Shown one piece after another: positions 1 to 10,843 of a stretch of 64,000 bases of DNA. The DNA lies in NCBI RefSeq assembly GCF_000516985.1, contig NW_006917091.1, forward strand, positions 4,981,022 to 5,045,021. The letters are read 5' to 3'. This DNA comes from Pestalotiopsis fici W106-1. Its lineage: Eukaryota; Ascomycota; Sordariomycetes; Amphisphaeriales; Sporocadaceae. Below the pieces are notes generated by a model. That model saw nothing but the letters and a program-made list of their open reading frames with translations. It made no database searches and had not been told where the DNA came from. The first letter of the stretch is position 1. Each line of letters begins with the position of its first letter. The translations under genes were made by a program, and so were the position numbers.

Positions 1-1290
1 ACCGATCTGGCGCAACTGTGGAAGCTGACTTGGAGTTTCTTCCAACGCAAAATGGGCAGCCCAACTCCGAGAGAGCTCATTGAGCTCACAGCGCCCCCGC
101 CGTTCGAATATGCCATGTACTACAACTACTTCCTCTACTACTCGACAATTGCGCTCTGTTATGGTGGTCTGCAACCATTGGTGCTACCTGCGGCTGCTTT
201 GTACTTTGCCGTCGACGTCTGTCTAAGGAAATACCTCTTGCTCTACATCTTCGTCACGAAAACAGAGTCTGGCGGCATGTTTTGGCGAGTCCTCTTCAAT
301 CGGTTCATCTTCGCGACGGTTCTCTCGACACTTGTCGTCTTCCTTACTTGTTGGGTCCGCGGTGAGGGCACTCATACCCAGGCCTTTGCCGTGATCCCTC
401 TGCCATTCTTGGTAATTGCGTTCAAGATTTATTGTTCAAGGGCATTTGATAATAAGATTCATTATTATGCCACTCGCAACGTAGTACGGAACCCCGAGCA
501 TGGAAACCCCAAGGATCCTCTTCGATCGGATCGCCTTGCAACTCGATTTGGCCACCCGGCCTTGTACAAGCCGCTCATCACCCCGATGGTGCACTCCAAG
601 GCTCAAAATGTCCTTCCGTCCATCTACAGAGGTCGCATCTCGGATGGTAGAGAGGCCTACTCTGGAGACACCATGTCGACCTCGGGATACAGTGACGCAT
701 ATATTCTTAATCCAATGGACAAATCGGGCAAGGCCGCCAAGTCGTCCATGCCCGGCTTTGAGCTTGTCCCTGAAGGGAGGTTGGATTTTGAGTACTACAA
801 AAACAGACCGGAATTTGCATCCGAGCACGGCGGTGGGGAGATTTATGGTCGCCATGCCGACTTGATTCGTCCCGGGACGCCAGGAAGCATGTGGAATGAT
901 AGCGAACCACCTTCGAGACCTGGCAGCCCCGGTCTTCCTCCCGTGCCAAGGACCGCTAGTCCCGGACCTGGCCGCACATACTCACCTCTGGCTGGCAACG
1001 CCAGCCCCAAGGCGACTCTGCCCGAACCGGGCCGCTCAAGGAGTCCGTTGTACGCAATGGACGACGAGAGTGGATTGAACCTGGTGAACAATGCAGCGGC
1101 GATGCCCATGACTACCCCTCACCGGGAACCCAGCATGGAACATCCTGCTCTGCGAGCTCCCGGAGGCGCAGGCATGTTGGGTGGTGGTCCCCGAGGATAT
1201 GGCAACCTGCCTCAAGAGGAGGATATGACTCCTGAACATGATCCAATGGCATACGACTACTTTCGTAGTACCAGAACGAGAAGATCATAA
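1..1290 (+). CDS. CSC1/OSCA-type calcium-permeable channel, C-terminal part (5' end outside window)
   Basis: The reading frame is open from base 1 and reaches the stop at 1288-1290, so the gene begins before the window. The first ~140 residues hold several hydrophobic segments (around YNYFLYYSTIALCYGG, VLPAAALYFAVDVC, NRFIFATVLSTLVVFL and AFAVIPLPFLVIAFKIYC) separated by a short KTESGG loop. This matches the last membrane helices of the RSN1_7TM (DUF221) domain of the CSC1/OSCA hyperosmolality-gated cation channels. The remaining ~270 residues are a Pro/Ser/Gly-rich cytosolic tail with repeated RPGSPG/SPGPGR-like motifs and no recognisable domain; such tails are common in filamentous fungal members. 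Family assignment is fairly secure from the membrane part. Which paralogue it is cannot be told without the N-terminus. Confidence 0.85.
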   Translation, partial: TDLAQLWKLTWSFFQRKMGSPTPRELIELTAPPPFEYAMYYNYFLYYSTIALCYGGLQPLVLPAAALYFAVDVCLRKYLLLYIFVTKTESGGMFWRVLFNRFIFATVLSTLVVFLTCWVRGEGTHTQAFAVIPLPFLVIAFKIYCSRAFDNKIHYYATRNVVRNPEHGNPKDPLRSDRLATRFGHPALYKPLITPMVHSKAQNVLPSIYRGRISDGREAYSGDTMSTSGYSDAYILNPMDKSGKAAKSSMPGFELVPEGRLDFEYYKNRPEFASEHGGGEIYGRHADLIRPGTPGSMWNDSEPPSRPGSPGLPPVPRTASPGPGRTYSPLAGNASPKATLPEPGRSRSPLYAMDDESGLNLVNNAAAMPMTTPHREPSMEHPALRAPGGAGMLGGGPRGYGNLPQEEDMTPEHDPMAYDYFRSTRTRRS

Positions 1291-1948
1291 AAGGACGTCC
1301 GCACATAGATGAGACATTGGTTTGGATTCGAAAAAGAAGACGAGGGATGCACCTCGTATATGAAGAAGATGTTCATTTCGGCAAGCATTGGTTCGGCGTT
1401 TCTGGCTCGGATGGCGCCTAGGAATAAGGCAGCCTTTATGAAATGATATGGGAAATCAAATATGGCATTAGAAGGGTGTTTCAGCACACCAAACGTCTCA
1501 TAGACTTACGAGAAAGCGTGCATCAAGCTGGCTAGACACAGCCGATAGATGGTCATCGATTCAGTATTTACCGAGTTCTAATGCGCCTGGAGCAAGGCTG
1601 GCAATGCTCTGGATGTTTATAGTTAAGTTCTGATACATATGAGAAATATGTGGAAATTTACATACCCGTATGCATGTTGTGAATCAGTACTGGCCACGCG
1701 AGCGTCTTGCAGTCGACATGTAGTCCGAAAGAATGATGCTCATCTATCCATGATCTCACGCGGACGACAATATGAATCACGGCGAGATGTATCCTCACCA
1801 AGGCGTTTTCTATTTAAGCCGGCTTTCACGCAGCAGCCTCTTTTCTTTCCTGCGCCTGAAACAGATTTACATTCCTTACGTCCTCACATCTAGCTTTTTA
1901 TTGATATTCCCGACACACGGTCTTTGGTATTACCAATATCAACTGACA
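1291..1948. other. Intergenic: channel-gene 3' region and promoter of the next ORF
   Basis: No convincing coding sequence. A TATA-like TATTTAAG lies at 1811-1818, followed by a pyrimidine-rich stretch at about 1840-1920 that looks like a transcript leader for the ORF starting at 1949. Confidence 0.5.
1811..1818 (+). promoter_or_regulatory. TATA-like element upstream of the low-complexity ORF
   Basis: TATTTAAG sits 131 bp before the ATG at 1949. The open frame extends upstream to 1772, beyond this element, so the TATA position argues for the internal ATG at 1949 as the true start. Confidence 0.4.
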
Positions 1949-2521
1949 ATGGACTCTGGGGGCAACCAGAACCCAAACGATACCCGCTTACAGCAGCGGC
2001 AGATGAACCGGTGGATGCGCTCATTCCATCATGATTGGCTCCGCAATCATGACGCTACTACAGCGAGCCGTAGTGGAAGCAACAATGGTAGCGGGAGCGA
2101 TAGTAGTAGCAACTGCAGCTGCAGCAGCTGCTCGTCCTGTTCGTGTTCGTGTTCGACGAGCAGCTACGACAGCGACGACGATGATTATCACTCCAACAAC
2201 AACAACAACTACTGGAGTGCTTATTTGTTAATGGATCCGTCCTGGTTCGCGTTGATGGATCCCTTGCCGTGGATGTCCATGATGATGCCGCCGCCGCTGG
2301 TGCCGCCGGTCATGATGGGTGCTGGGTCGAGGCCCAGCTACAGCAGACGAAGAAGACGAGGCAGAAATTTGAACCAAGGTCCGGATCAAAGTCAAAACCA
2401 GGCTCAAGACCAAAACCAGGCTCAAGACCAAAACCAGGCTCAAGACCAAAACCAGGCTCAAGACCAAAACCAGGCTCAAGACCAAAACCAAAACCAGGAC
2501 CAGAGCAGCAAGAGTGTGTAA
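1949..2521 (+). CDS. Low-complexity hypothetical protein with QNQAQD tandem repeats
   Basis: This single-exon ORF encodes 190 aa. I recognise no family. Parts in order: a polar N-terminus; a Ser/Gly/Asn segment; a run of alternating Cys and Ser (10 Cys within about 20 residues); an acidic patch with DDDD; an Asn run; a hydrophobic Met/Pro/Trp segment; a basic RRRRRGR cluster; and a C-terminal tract of five perfect copies of the hexapeptide QNQAQD plus a variant. The frame stays open upstream to 1772, but a TATA-like element at 1811 lies inside that extension, so I chose the ATG at 1949. Because the repeat unit is 18 bp, all frames through it are open, so frame openness there is weak evidence of coding. 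It could be a species-specific disordered protein or a fortuitous ORF. Confidence 0.4.
   Translation: MDSGGNQNPNDTRLQQRQMNRWMRSFHHDWLRNHDATTASRSGSNNGSGSDSSSNCSCSSCSSCSCSCSTSSYDSDDDDYHSNNNNNYWSAYLLMDPSWFALMDPLPWMSMMMPPPLVPPVMMGAGSRPSYSRRRRRGRNLNQGPDQSQNQAQDQNQAQDQNQAQDQNQAQDQNQAQDQNQNQDQSSKSV
2393..2500 (+). repeat. 18-bp tandem repeat, five perfect copies plus one variant
   Basis: The unit CAAAACCAGGCTCAAGAC occurs at 2393, 2411, 2429, 2447 and 2465 without a mismatch, then a variant at 2483-2500. It encodes QNQAQD in the ORF starting at 1949. Perfect identity suggests recent expansion or ongoing slippage. Confidence 0.95.
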
Positions 2522-3785
2522 CAGATTGGTTGAAGCGGCGTTGGGGGCTCAAATAGCCTGGCATCAATCTTCCATGTGCTCACACGACCAAGAGTTGTTT
2601 GCTTTGGTATGTTTTGTAATTGTGGTCGACTCTATACAGCCATTATTGCTTCTTATTGTGCTTTGCTCGACCAAGTCCATGAGATTTTAAGAGAAGCTTC
2701 AGTCACTACACGTTCTCCAGCGCAACAAAGCAAAACTATAGAAGATAATTATTGAGAGAAAGATGAACAGAGTCAAATATTTCGCTCGAGGCTTTCGTGG
2801 TACAACTAGAGAAAGTAGGAATGCTAAATGTGTAGTATAGTAGAAATGCACGCAAGTATGTATTAAACATTGCCTATTCTACTATTGTGGTGGGCCCCAT
2901 TTCCAGGCTTGAGCTCCATGCTTGGCCGGTCATGAAAGGTCCCAGTACGGAATAGATGCCCCTTTTGGGGTTGCGGAAGCTCGCGGTTGGATATACCCCG
3001 TAAAAGATCGACACTTGTCTTTCTGAAACGTATGCCAAGACCAGCGATCCGGGGCAGGCTGCCGACGTACTTGGGCAGTATACTGAGCCGCATCGGGGGA
3101 CAAACCCTGGTTTGAATCTCTCCCTCCGTTCGCTTTGGCCCCCGGTCTTTGCGGCTTGGCATCTGGCTGGGATTGAAGGACTTTATTTCGGCCGCGCGCT
3201 CCGTAAACCTTTGGTGGGCACGTCGAGGTCGTCGGCTGGCTAACGAGACCTGGGGTTGGAGGGCGGCCCGGCTACCGAAGGAGAGCTCCATCGTTTGCCC
3301 AAACAAACCTCGACGGTTTTGCATCACCGGATCCTCCATCGCCATCCCTCTGCCTTGCGCGCGTGCTCGGCTCTCGAGGGATCAAGATCCGTCCCTTGCC
3401 CCCAAAATGCAGGAGAAGTCTATCAGAGAGCAGCGGTACCTGAACGCAGGAACGCCTCCCGAGATTTGAGCCATGCCATGTCAGGTCATGGACGCATAGT
3501 CACGGAACATGTTTCCTGTTCCCTCCTTGGAGATCAGATGAGCATTTTTCTTTGTAATCTCGGAAGCAGAAACTTTAATGTTTAATCCGGGAAAGGCCAT
3601 CGTATCCCTCGTTGGTTGGGACATCGCCACCAAGAACAAGAACCTCCTATAAAGGCGGCTTATCCCAAGGTGCAAGATGATATGGATGTGGGATAACACA
3701 AGCCAGTCATTCTTCTATTTCTGTATCACCCAAAGACATTCATTTGTAAAGCAACGGGCACAGAAAATCAAAATAAAAAAAAATC
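2522..3785 (+). promoter_or_regulatory. Upstream region of the GH6 cellulase gene
   Basis: This 1.26 kb carries no supported gene. Elements readable in it are GGCTAA at 3238-3243 (the XlnR/Xyr1 hexamer), CTGGGG at 3250-3255 and CCGGGG at 3049-3054 (both fit the CreA/Cre1 site SYGGRG), and TATAAA at 3648-3653, 133 bp before the ATG. A leader ending in an A-rich stretch precedes the start codon. These motifs are the expected control elements of cellulase genes (induction through XlnR, repression through CreA), but each is short enough to arise by chance. Confidence 0.4.
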
Positions 3786-5274
3786 ATGAAGTCGACATTC
3801 ACTTCTCTCTTGGCACTGGCTGCCGCGGCTACCGCCTTGCCTTCTCAAAATGGGAAGCGTGCTGCTTGCTCTTCGGCCGTCAGTCTAGATGCCAGCACCA
3901 ACGTCTGGTCGTCTTATACTCTGCACCCCAACTCATTCTACAGAGCCGAAGTTGAGGCCGCAGCTGCCAACATCAGCAACAGCACCCTGGCAGCCAAGGC
4001 TCTCAAGGTTGCCGACGTTGGTTCTTTCTTGTGGCTGTAAGTTTTGCTGCGACAGGTGCTGGGAACTGAGTCAACATTTGGGGGGTTTATTTGGGCTGAC
4101 TTGACGATACCCAACAGGGACACCATTGCCAACATTGACAAGCTCACCACCGAGCTCGCCAACGGTGTTCCGTGCGAGAACATCTTCGGTCTGGTCATCT
4201 ACGACCTTCCTGGCCGTGACTGTGCTGCCAAGGCATCCAACGGTGAGCTGGCAGCCGGCGACATCTCCACTTACAAGACCCAGTACATTGACCGTGAGTA
4301 TTTCCTCTAATTCTTGGTAGTCAACCAAGTCCCTTGAGTCTCTGATACTGAACATCCACCTCAGCCATTGTCACCATCCTCAAGGCCAACCCCAACACGG
4401 CCTTTGCTCTGATCATTGAGCCCGACTCCCTGCCCAACCTGGTGACCAACGCCGACCTCGCCACCTGCCAGGCCTCGGCCTCGGGCTACCGCGAGGGTGT
4501 TGCCTACGCCCTGGCGCAGCTGAACCTGGACAATGTCGTCATGTACATTGACGCCGGCCACGGCGGCTGGCTCGGTTGGGACGCCAACCTCACCCCCGGT
4601 GCCGAGGAGCTCGCGAGCGCCTACACCAGCGCCGGATCTCCAAGCCAGGTCCGTGGTTTCTCGACCAACGTCGCTGGTTGGAACTCCTGGTGAGTCTTGT
4701 TGTGCCTGATTAGTCCTTTTCGAAAAAAAAAAAAGAAAAAAGCCGATACACTTACTAAACTCAACCCTGTCTAGGGATGCTGAGCCCGGTGAGTTCTCCG
4801 GCACCAGTGATGCCCAGTACAACAAGGCCCAGAACGAGGAGAAGTACGTGACGCTGTTTGGTGCCGCGCTCTCCACCGCCGGCATGCCGAACCACGCCAT
4901 TGTCGATACTGGACGGTAAGTTTTCTCCTTCCTTCCCCCCTGCTCCAACTCGTGTGAAAACATGCAGCTGAACATTGCATCTCCTTCTTTACAGAAACGG
5001 CGTCATTGGCCTCCGCGACGCCTGGGGTGACTGGTGCAACGTCAACGGCGCCGGATTTGGCGTGCGGCCCACGGCATCGACGGGTCTCGAGCTCGCCGAC
5101 GCCTTTGTCTGGGGCAAGCCCGGCGGCGAGTCGGACGGCACCAGCGACACGTCGGCCACGCGCTACGATTCCTTCTGTGGCTTGGCCGACGCCTTCAAGC
5201 CCTCGCCCGAGGCCGGTACTTGGAACCAGGCCTACTTTGAGATGCTTCTCGAGAACGCCGTCCCGTCCTTTTAA
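3786..5274 (+). CDS. GH6 cellobiohydrolase (1,4-beta-glucan cellobiohydrolase), secreted
   Basis: It cleaves cellobiose from non-reducing ends of cellulose by an inverting mechanism, outside the cell. Exons 3786-4036, 4118-4293, 4365-4689, 4775-4915 and 4995-5274 join in frame to 390 aa. Residues 1-18 form a signal peptide. A dibasic KR at 24-25 could be a Kex2 site trimming a short propeptide. The first GH6 signature VIYDLPGRDC is at about 110-119 and the second, ALIIEPDSLPN, at about 157-167, which place the two key aspartates at D118 and D163. A third conserved Asp lies in the KPGGESDGTSD loop near the C-terminus. There is no N-terminal CBM1 or Ser/Thr linker, so this is a catalytic-domain-only enzyme. 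It is convergent with SLD3. Confidence 0.95.
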
Positions 5275-5800
5275 AGAGCATGAAATAATTGTTGGGTCAG
5301 AGGGCTGATGGAGGAGGGAGGCAAAAAAGAACTCCGAGTGAGATGTACATAAGATTGCCCATCAGATACATGGCTCCTTCGTTCTTGTATATACTTTATT
5401 CCAACCACATATAAAAAAGCTTGACTTCGCTATTGCAGTTTCATTTTTGTCCATGATGAAACTTGATCTTCACTTTGCCAAACGTTCGCAAGGAATGGGA
5501 TGGGATAGATGAAAAGCAAAAAACATGTGTATGCAATATGCAGCTCTGTTCCATATCATGTGTTCCAACGACTCCGTAGTCAAATGCCACCAGTATGCCT
5601 GTCTTGTATGCCGTGCTTGTCTAACGCGACCCAATGTTTGTGAATATGCAAAACGCCCCTTTCCATGCAGTCGTATCTTTCTTCATCAGTCGTAACCATT
5701 ACAATGTGTTCACCGCTCTTCCTTCAGGCGGTATTTTTGACTTGTCATGCTCGAATATCTCCCCCGACACCCGTCAAAAATGGGCAAGGTACGGCCTGCC
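5275..5800. other. Intergenic between convergent GH6 and SLD3 genes
   Basis: Both genes end here, so this holds the two 3' untranslated regions. I see no ORF with support. Confidence 0.6.
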
Positions 5801-8800
5801 TCAAATGAGATCATCAAAATCGTCGTCCCAACCAAGTCTCTCGTACAAGGACATAGTCCGTGTTGTCGATGGCTTATCTAGTTGCAATTTAGGAGCTGAT
5901 GTGACAGCAACGTCACTGGCCACACCTCGGCTTTTAGCAGGAGTGACAGTCACAAATCCCTCCAGGGAACCCGTCTGTCCAAGTCGTGGCCTTTTGACTG
6001 GTGTTTCAGCGAGTCTATCCCCTGGCGAAGAAGGCATGCCTATGCCGCTATCGCGATGCTTCAAATAGCTGCTAGGAGCAGGTGGATACTTGCGGGACGC
6101 AATAGGAGAAGATGCAAGGACCAGACCCTCATCTGGTTCGGGCGCGGAGAGAAAACTCCGTTTGATAGTCGGGCGTTTGAGCGGCGTTGCGTCTATGAGA
6201 TCTGCCGGTGCCCTAGGGGGCGGCAGTGCTGGCGACGATGCTTCCACCAAGACCTGATCATTGTTTCGCTTCTTTGTCGTCGAAGACGGTATCCGTCGAG
6301 AACTCGATGAAACAAGCTGGTCAACTTCCACCGACTCATGTAGTTTTGCGGATGTGGTTTGGGACCAATCATCCCGTGCGAGTGCATTCCGGAAGCGTGG
6401 TCCAGCTGGTGTAGCCTTGACTATGTTGTGGATGCCGCCATGTTCTGTCGGTTTCCTGGATTTCCGCAACTGTGACAGACTCGTGCTTGCTTTCCTCTCC
6501 TCAGCCTCAGCCATAGCTTTCCCAACAACAACTTCTCTGTTCGGTTTTCTCAAACTCGAAATCGCAGCTTTCAATTCGGCATCGATCTCGGCTTGCTTCT
6601 TGGCCTTCTCCTCCGGGTTTGGGCGCCTACTGGCCGCTGCCGACGAGCCGGAAGCCTGAGACCGACTGGCGCTCATATCTTGCGAGTCCCTCCTGGCTGG
6701 TAGACTGGCCAATGAAACCGTGTCACTGGATTCTCGCTTCAACATGGGCACAGGTGTTGTAGCAGACCGCATCAACGCAATCATACTACCTGGTCCGCGC
6801 GACATACTGCGGCGGTTGCGTTCCGATTCTTTAGACAGGACACGATCCAGCGTGCGAGTAGTCTTTGTTGTCGTTGGGCGTTTAGTCACTGTGCCTGGTT
6901 TCGCTTTGGGTTTGGCTATATCCTCGGCCCTTTTGGGCTTCGGTTTGGGGGGAGATGGCATGAGTGGTCCGCCTAATTTTCGATTGAGGGAGTCACAATG
7001 CTCCGGCAGACGAGCGGAAAAGCTGTAGCACGAGGTCAGTCAGTCTGAACTGCGGAAATTGGTCGAAAGATCATCATAAATTCCTCGACTTACAATGGCA
7101 CAATGATCTCAATGCAGAAATCCTTCAGGGGGTCCGTGTGTGATCCTGGGTTCTGTGCTGCATTCGGTCCACCAGACTGGGATTCATCCATGACCTTGAT
7201 CTCGTCAAGTGACGTAGACTGCCATATGCTGAGACGATCGGCATGGACATCCAAAAGGATGGGAAAGTTATGTTTGTTCCGCTTCTTTGGAATCGAGTCC
7301 TTGAACGAGTCGGAGAAAGAGGCCTCTGTAGCTAGACTGTGGAGTTGCGAATCTTCATTCGCAGCAACGCGCATAGGTTCTAGCGCCAAGATTTCTAGGA
7401 TTAGAATCATCTGCAATTGCGTCTCTCTTGATCGAAGGCGCGAGATCTGCAGCTTTGTCTCTTGCGGTACCTCCTGCGGGCTCGAATCGTCGTCCCTCTG
7501 CTGCGGTTTACGAGCATCCCACCATCTCCGTACATTATCGTCCTCATTCGGGTACAAAATGTCTTTTCCCAGCTTCATCTTCTTGGACTTTCGTTTCTTG
7601 GTTTTGGATCCTTGCTCGTCTTCCGAGTCTGGGATGTGGGTCTTCATTTGAGTAAGAATACCGGGAATTGTTTCCCGGTATTTCTTATCAATTTGGATTG
7701 TAGTTAGGATAAGACTTTTGAGAAAGTCAATGAGCTCGTTCATGTCCAGGTTAGAGTCACTGTCTGGACGAAAAGCTGCTCGTGCTCGGGACAATGGACC
7801 TTTTGCGAAATATGCTAACGACCCCTACAAAAGCATTAGTTCGTCCCAAGGAACATTAGATAGAGCAGTGCTCACCATGGAATGATATAGTGCCTCGAAA
7901 TACTGGAGACGAATGTTTTCAAAAATGCTTTGCGCAGTTTGTACTGCTGGACCATCGTCCGGTGCTGACGAGGTTGGTGGATTATTGCTCTGCTCCGGTA
8001 CTCCTGTATCAGCCAAACTTTGCAGACCCCCGGAAGATGCAGCAGTCTGGGCGGCGGGCTCTGCCTTGGGCAAGGCTGATTCATGGATGACATTCAGTGA
8101 CTGTGGTGGTAATGAAACAGAGAGTGACCTTGAGGGTCTCTTCACGAGTGACTGAATGGCCTCCATCGCTAGCCTTCGTTTCTCGTTCTCGTGATGTAGC
8201 TGAGGAGTTGTTGATGCCTCAGGACGAGATGTGCCCACGGGGATGGATCGGGATTTTAGGAGTTTCGCATAAGCGACCGTTGCATGAGCGCTTAGCTTCT
8301 CGAGATCAACCCAGTTGCCCAGCTGGCACAGAGAGTAAAGGCCGCCATCTTGACGCTCTAATACGTATGCCGTCTTATTCGTCTCCATGCGAGCGATGAG
8401 TACTACGGGGCGGCTCCCGAGGCGGCTCTCAAGATCCAAGATCTTGATAGTAGATTCATATTGATGTGCGTGCTCGAAGTCCCCACAAGGTGCTGCAAGG
8501 TCTAGGCACGAGAGAGACAAGTGCTCGCGTGGTAAAAGCATCAACGGCTGCAGACTGCGGGGCTTGGTAGAGAGCTTCGACGGATGTGGCTGTATATATA
8601 TTCAGTTCCATAGCTCATTCCGAGACGGTGATGTGTGACATACTCTGACAATAATGGATGGTTTGAGCAAATCTTCCATCGCATAAGCATCGTGACTGCG
8701 CTTTCTGCTTTGGCCGTTGGGGGAAGAGCCATTGTCGTGATGGTCGAGGGGGCGTCGGTCCGGCGAGGAGAGTACTACTTCTTCCTTGGCCTCCGATATT

Positions 8801-8838
8801 TGACGCGACGCGTCTGGGGCGCGGACCGTGGGGGACAT
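5801..8838 (-). CDS. SLD3: DNA replication regulator Sld3
   Basis: Sld3 loads Cdc45 onto licensed origins and, once phosphorylated by CDK, bridges to Dpb11. Exons (minus strand) 8644-8838, 7876-8589, 7094-7824 and 5801-7022 join in frame to 953 aa. Recognised stretches are KPRSLQPLMLLPREHL (N-terminal third), SLAYFAKGPLSRARAAF, the helical RSRETQLQMILILEILAL, and FFSARLPEHCDSLNRKLGG, which is formed across the last splice junction. All belong to the Sld3 domain of filamentous fungi. The C-terminal ~380 residues are Lys/Ser/Thr/Pro-rich and disordered-looking, with full CDK consensus sites TPLK (about T826), TPVK (about T887) and TPAK (about T907). The ATG at 8838 is the first in frame; an extra upstream exon cannot be excluded. 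The 5' end is divergent with SSK2 across about 2 kb. Confidence 0.9.
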
Positions 8839-10843
8839 GCGGAAATCAACGCCGAAACCTTGCCTGTATCATTGCAGATAACTCATACTATAGAATACAG
8901 GAAGGTAAGGGCAATCATCAAATAGTCATGCAGGCGAGGAACGTTTTAACAACTGTAAAAAAAGAAAACTTTTTGAAGTTCACTGGAGGCTGGTACAATG
9001 GTAATTAGAATTGAGTGCATGCAAGGCAAGGTACCGCGTCCCACCCCTAAAAATGTATTTCGCTTCCTTCCAATGGCGTCACGCGTCTTCGCGGACCCTG
9101 TCCAGGGTTGCTACTACATAGTTGGTGGTAATACATAACATTTAAAGAAAAGAGAATTATGCAAAACCCAGCCCGCCAATTTCACCCACAGGTTAACGTA
9201 CAACACAGCCATGTCTGCGAAGTGCGCTTTTTCTATCTACTTTGCCTGCAAATACGTCTCGTTTGGGAAGTGCTTGACAATGCCATGTGTAGTATTACTC
9301 CGGCCTTGAACTATGGGGATCCGGAAAAAAAAAAAAAAAAAAGTCTTTCGACAATACAAGTAATTCTAGGTTNNNNNNNNNNNNNNNNNNNNNNNNNNNN
9401 NNNNNNNNNNNNNNNNNNNNNNNNNNNNNNNNNNNNNNNNNNNNNNNNNNNNNNNNNNNNNNNNNNNNNNNNAAATACCGGTAAAAAAAAAAAAAAAAAA
9501 AGACTTTCGCAATCAAGATTCAGGTTCATCAAATTGGCCCAGGTCTTAATCCTGAGCGAGCAATGATATCGCCTCCGTGGAGCATCACGAAACACGCACA
9601 TATAATTAGGAATTTGCTTTCTGTTGGATTACCGACTGTCAACAAGCCTTCATCTCGGCCCAAGTAGCTAAGTTCAGCGGAAGCATAGAGTAGTAGACGG
9701 TAGATTGAACGGAATTCAGTTCCTTGGTGTGGGAATCGTTGGGCTTTGACTGGAAGGTATCCGAGTTACCAATGGGAGCCCAAATCCCTATATGTATTAC
9801 CGTGCTGCATGTCTCACGGGTTCCCGTGATGCCCGCCGATCTCTGTCAGAGTATGTACAAGAAAGTCTCTTGGAATCCAAGACATGTGTTGATGGATATT
9901 AAATAGTTGAATGTAGATGTTTTCTTCTCATTCTCCTCTTTAAGCCCCGGGCTTTTGTTGTCGATTGGTGTGTTTCAGTGTGGGATTCGCAAACCGGATT
10001 TCTTCTTCTCCTGAGTGATTCGTGGTTCGGCTCCGTCCGTTTGTAGCGCAGCTGCTACGGGCACTTACTGTGGTAGCAGACGTAAATAAAATACCCCTTG
10101 TCATGTACCAGATCTGATGGGGCGCCCACTCGACAACTCCAAAACACGCACAAGGCGTGCACAAGATCTGCATAAGTGGCTCCAAAATACTTACCAGGGA
10201 CGCTTTACTTACCCATCATACCACAGTATTAGGGGGTCTTGGTGCAAAAGTCAGAGTCTAGGTAGTACATTAAGGTAGCTACAAAGATTTCAACGCCACT
10301 AAAACCACCGGAAAGTAGGTGCCATCTAGGTAAGTACCCGATTGGGGGGGAGGGGGCCAATGCAACTCCCTGGCACCGGCCTAAAGCCTCCGCTCGAGCT
10401 GGTAAAGTCACATTTGGACAGCGCCAGCGCTACCCGCAGAGCCTTGCTCCTCCATCATCTGATATTTTCTACCATCACGATCCCGACTCGCCAACGAGCC
10501 AACACTGATCGAAGCGAGCCCGCGCGGAGATTGCTTGTCCCCTGCATACAACAACACTCCTCCGTGTTTTTTGGTCCTTCCTTCAGCGCTGTCGACGACC
10601 AGAACCAGAACATCCCAGCTCCCAATGGATTGCCGCGAACGACATTGACCACCATCTTTTTCATTTGCTCCTCCTCTTTTGGAGCAAGTACCATCTTGCG
10701 TAACGGCCTGGTCGTCCTCAGCCTTACCTCTGTTGTCTTGGCTGGCCTCTCGTGCTCTTCGGCTGTTGCTTTGATAGCTCGCAACACAACATTCGGCGAT
10801 CTCTGATCTTGATTGCTCCGCGCCGAACACGAGTTGTGCAATC
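8839..10843. other. Divergent SLD3-SSK2 intergenic region with an assembly gap
   Basis: Promoters of both genes must lie here. A 100-N gap at 9373-9472 is flanked on both sides by an A-run of 18-19 bases with matching neighbours. The part from about 10440 to 10843 is pyrimidine-rich, as expected of the SSK2 leader, and contains a possible 7-codon upstream ORF at 10625-10648. No other gene is supported. Confidence 0.6.
9373..9472. other. Assembly gap (100 N)
   Basis: Exactly 100 undetermined bases, a conventional placeholder for a gap of unknown size. Confidence 1.

Noticed and set aside
2863..3345. 160-codon minus-strand ORF in the GH6 upstream region
   Set aside because: Plus-strand frames overlap it, no domain is visible, and it covers the likely GH6 promoter.
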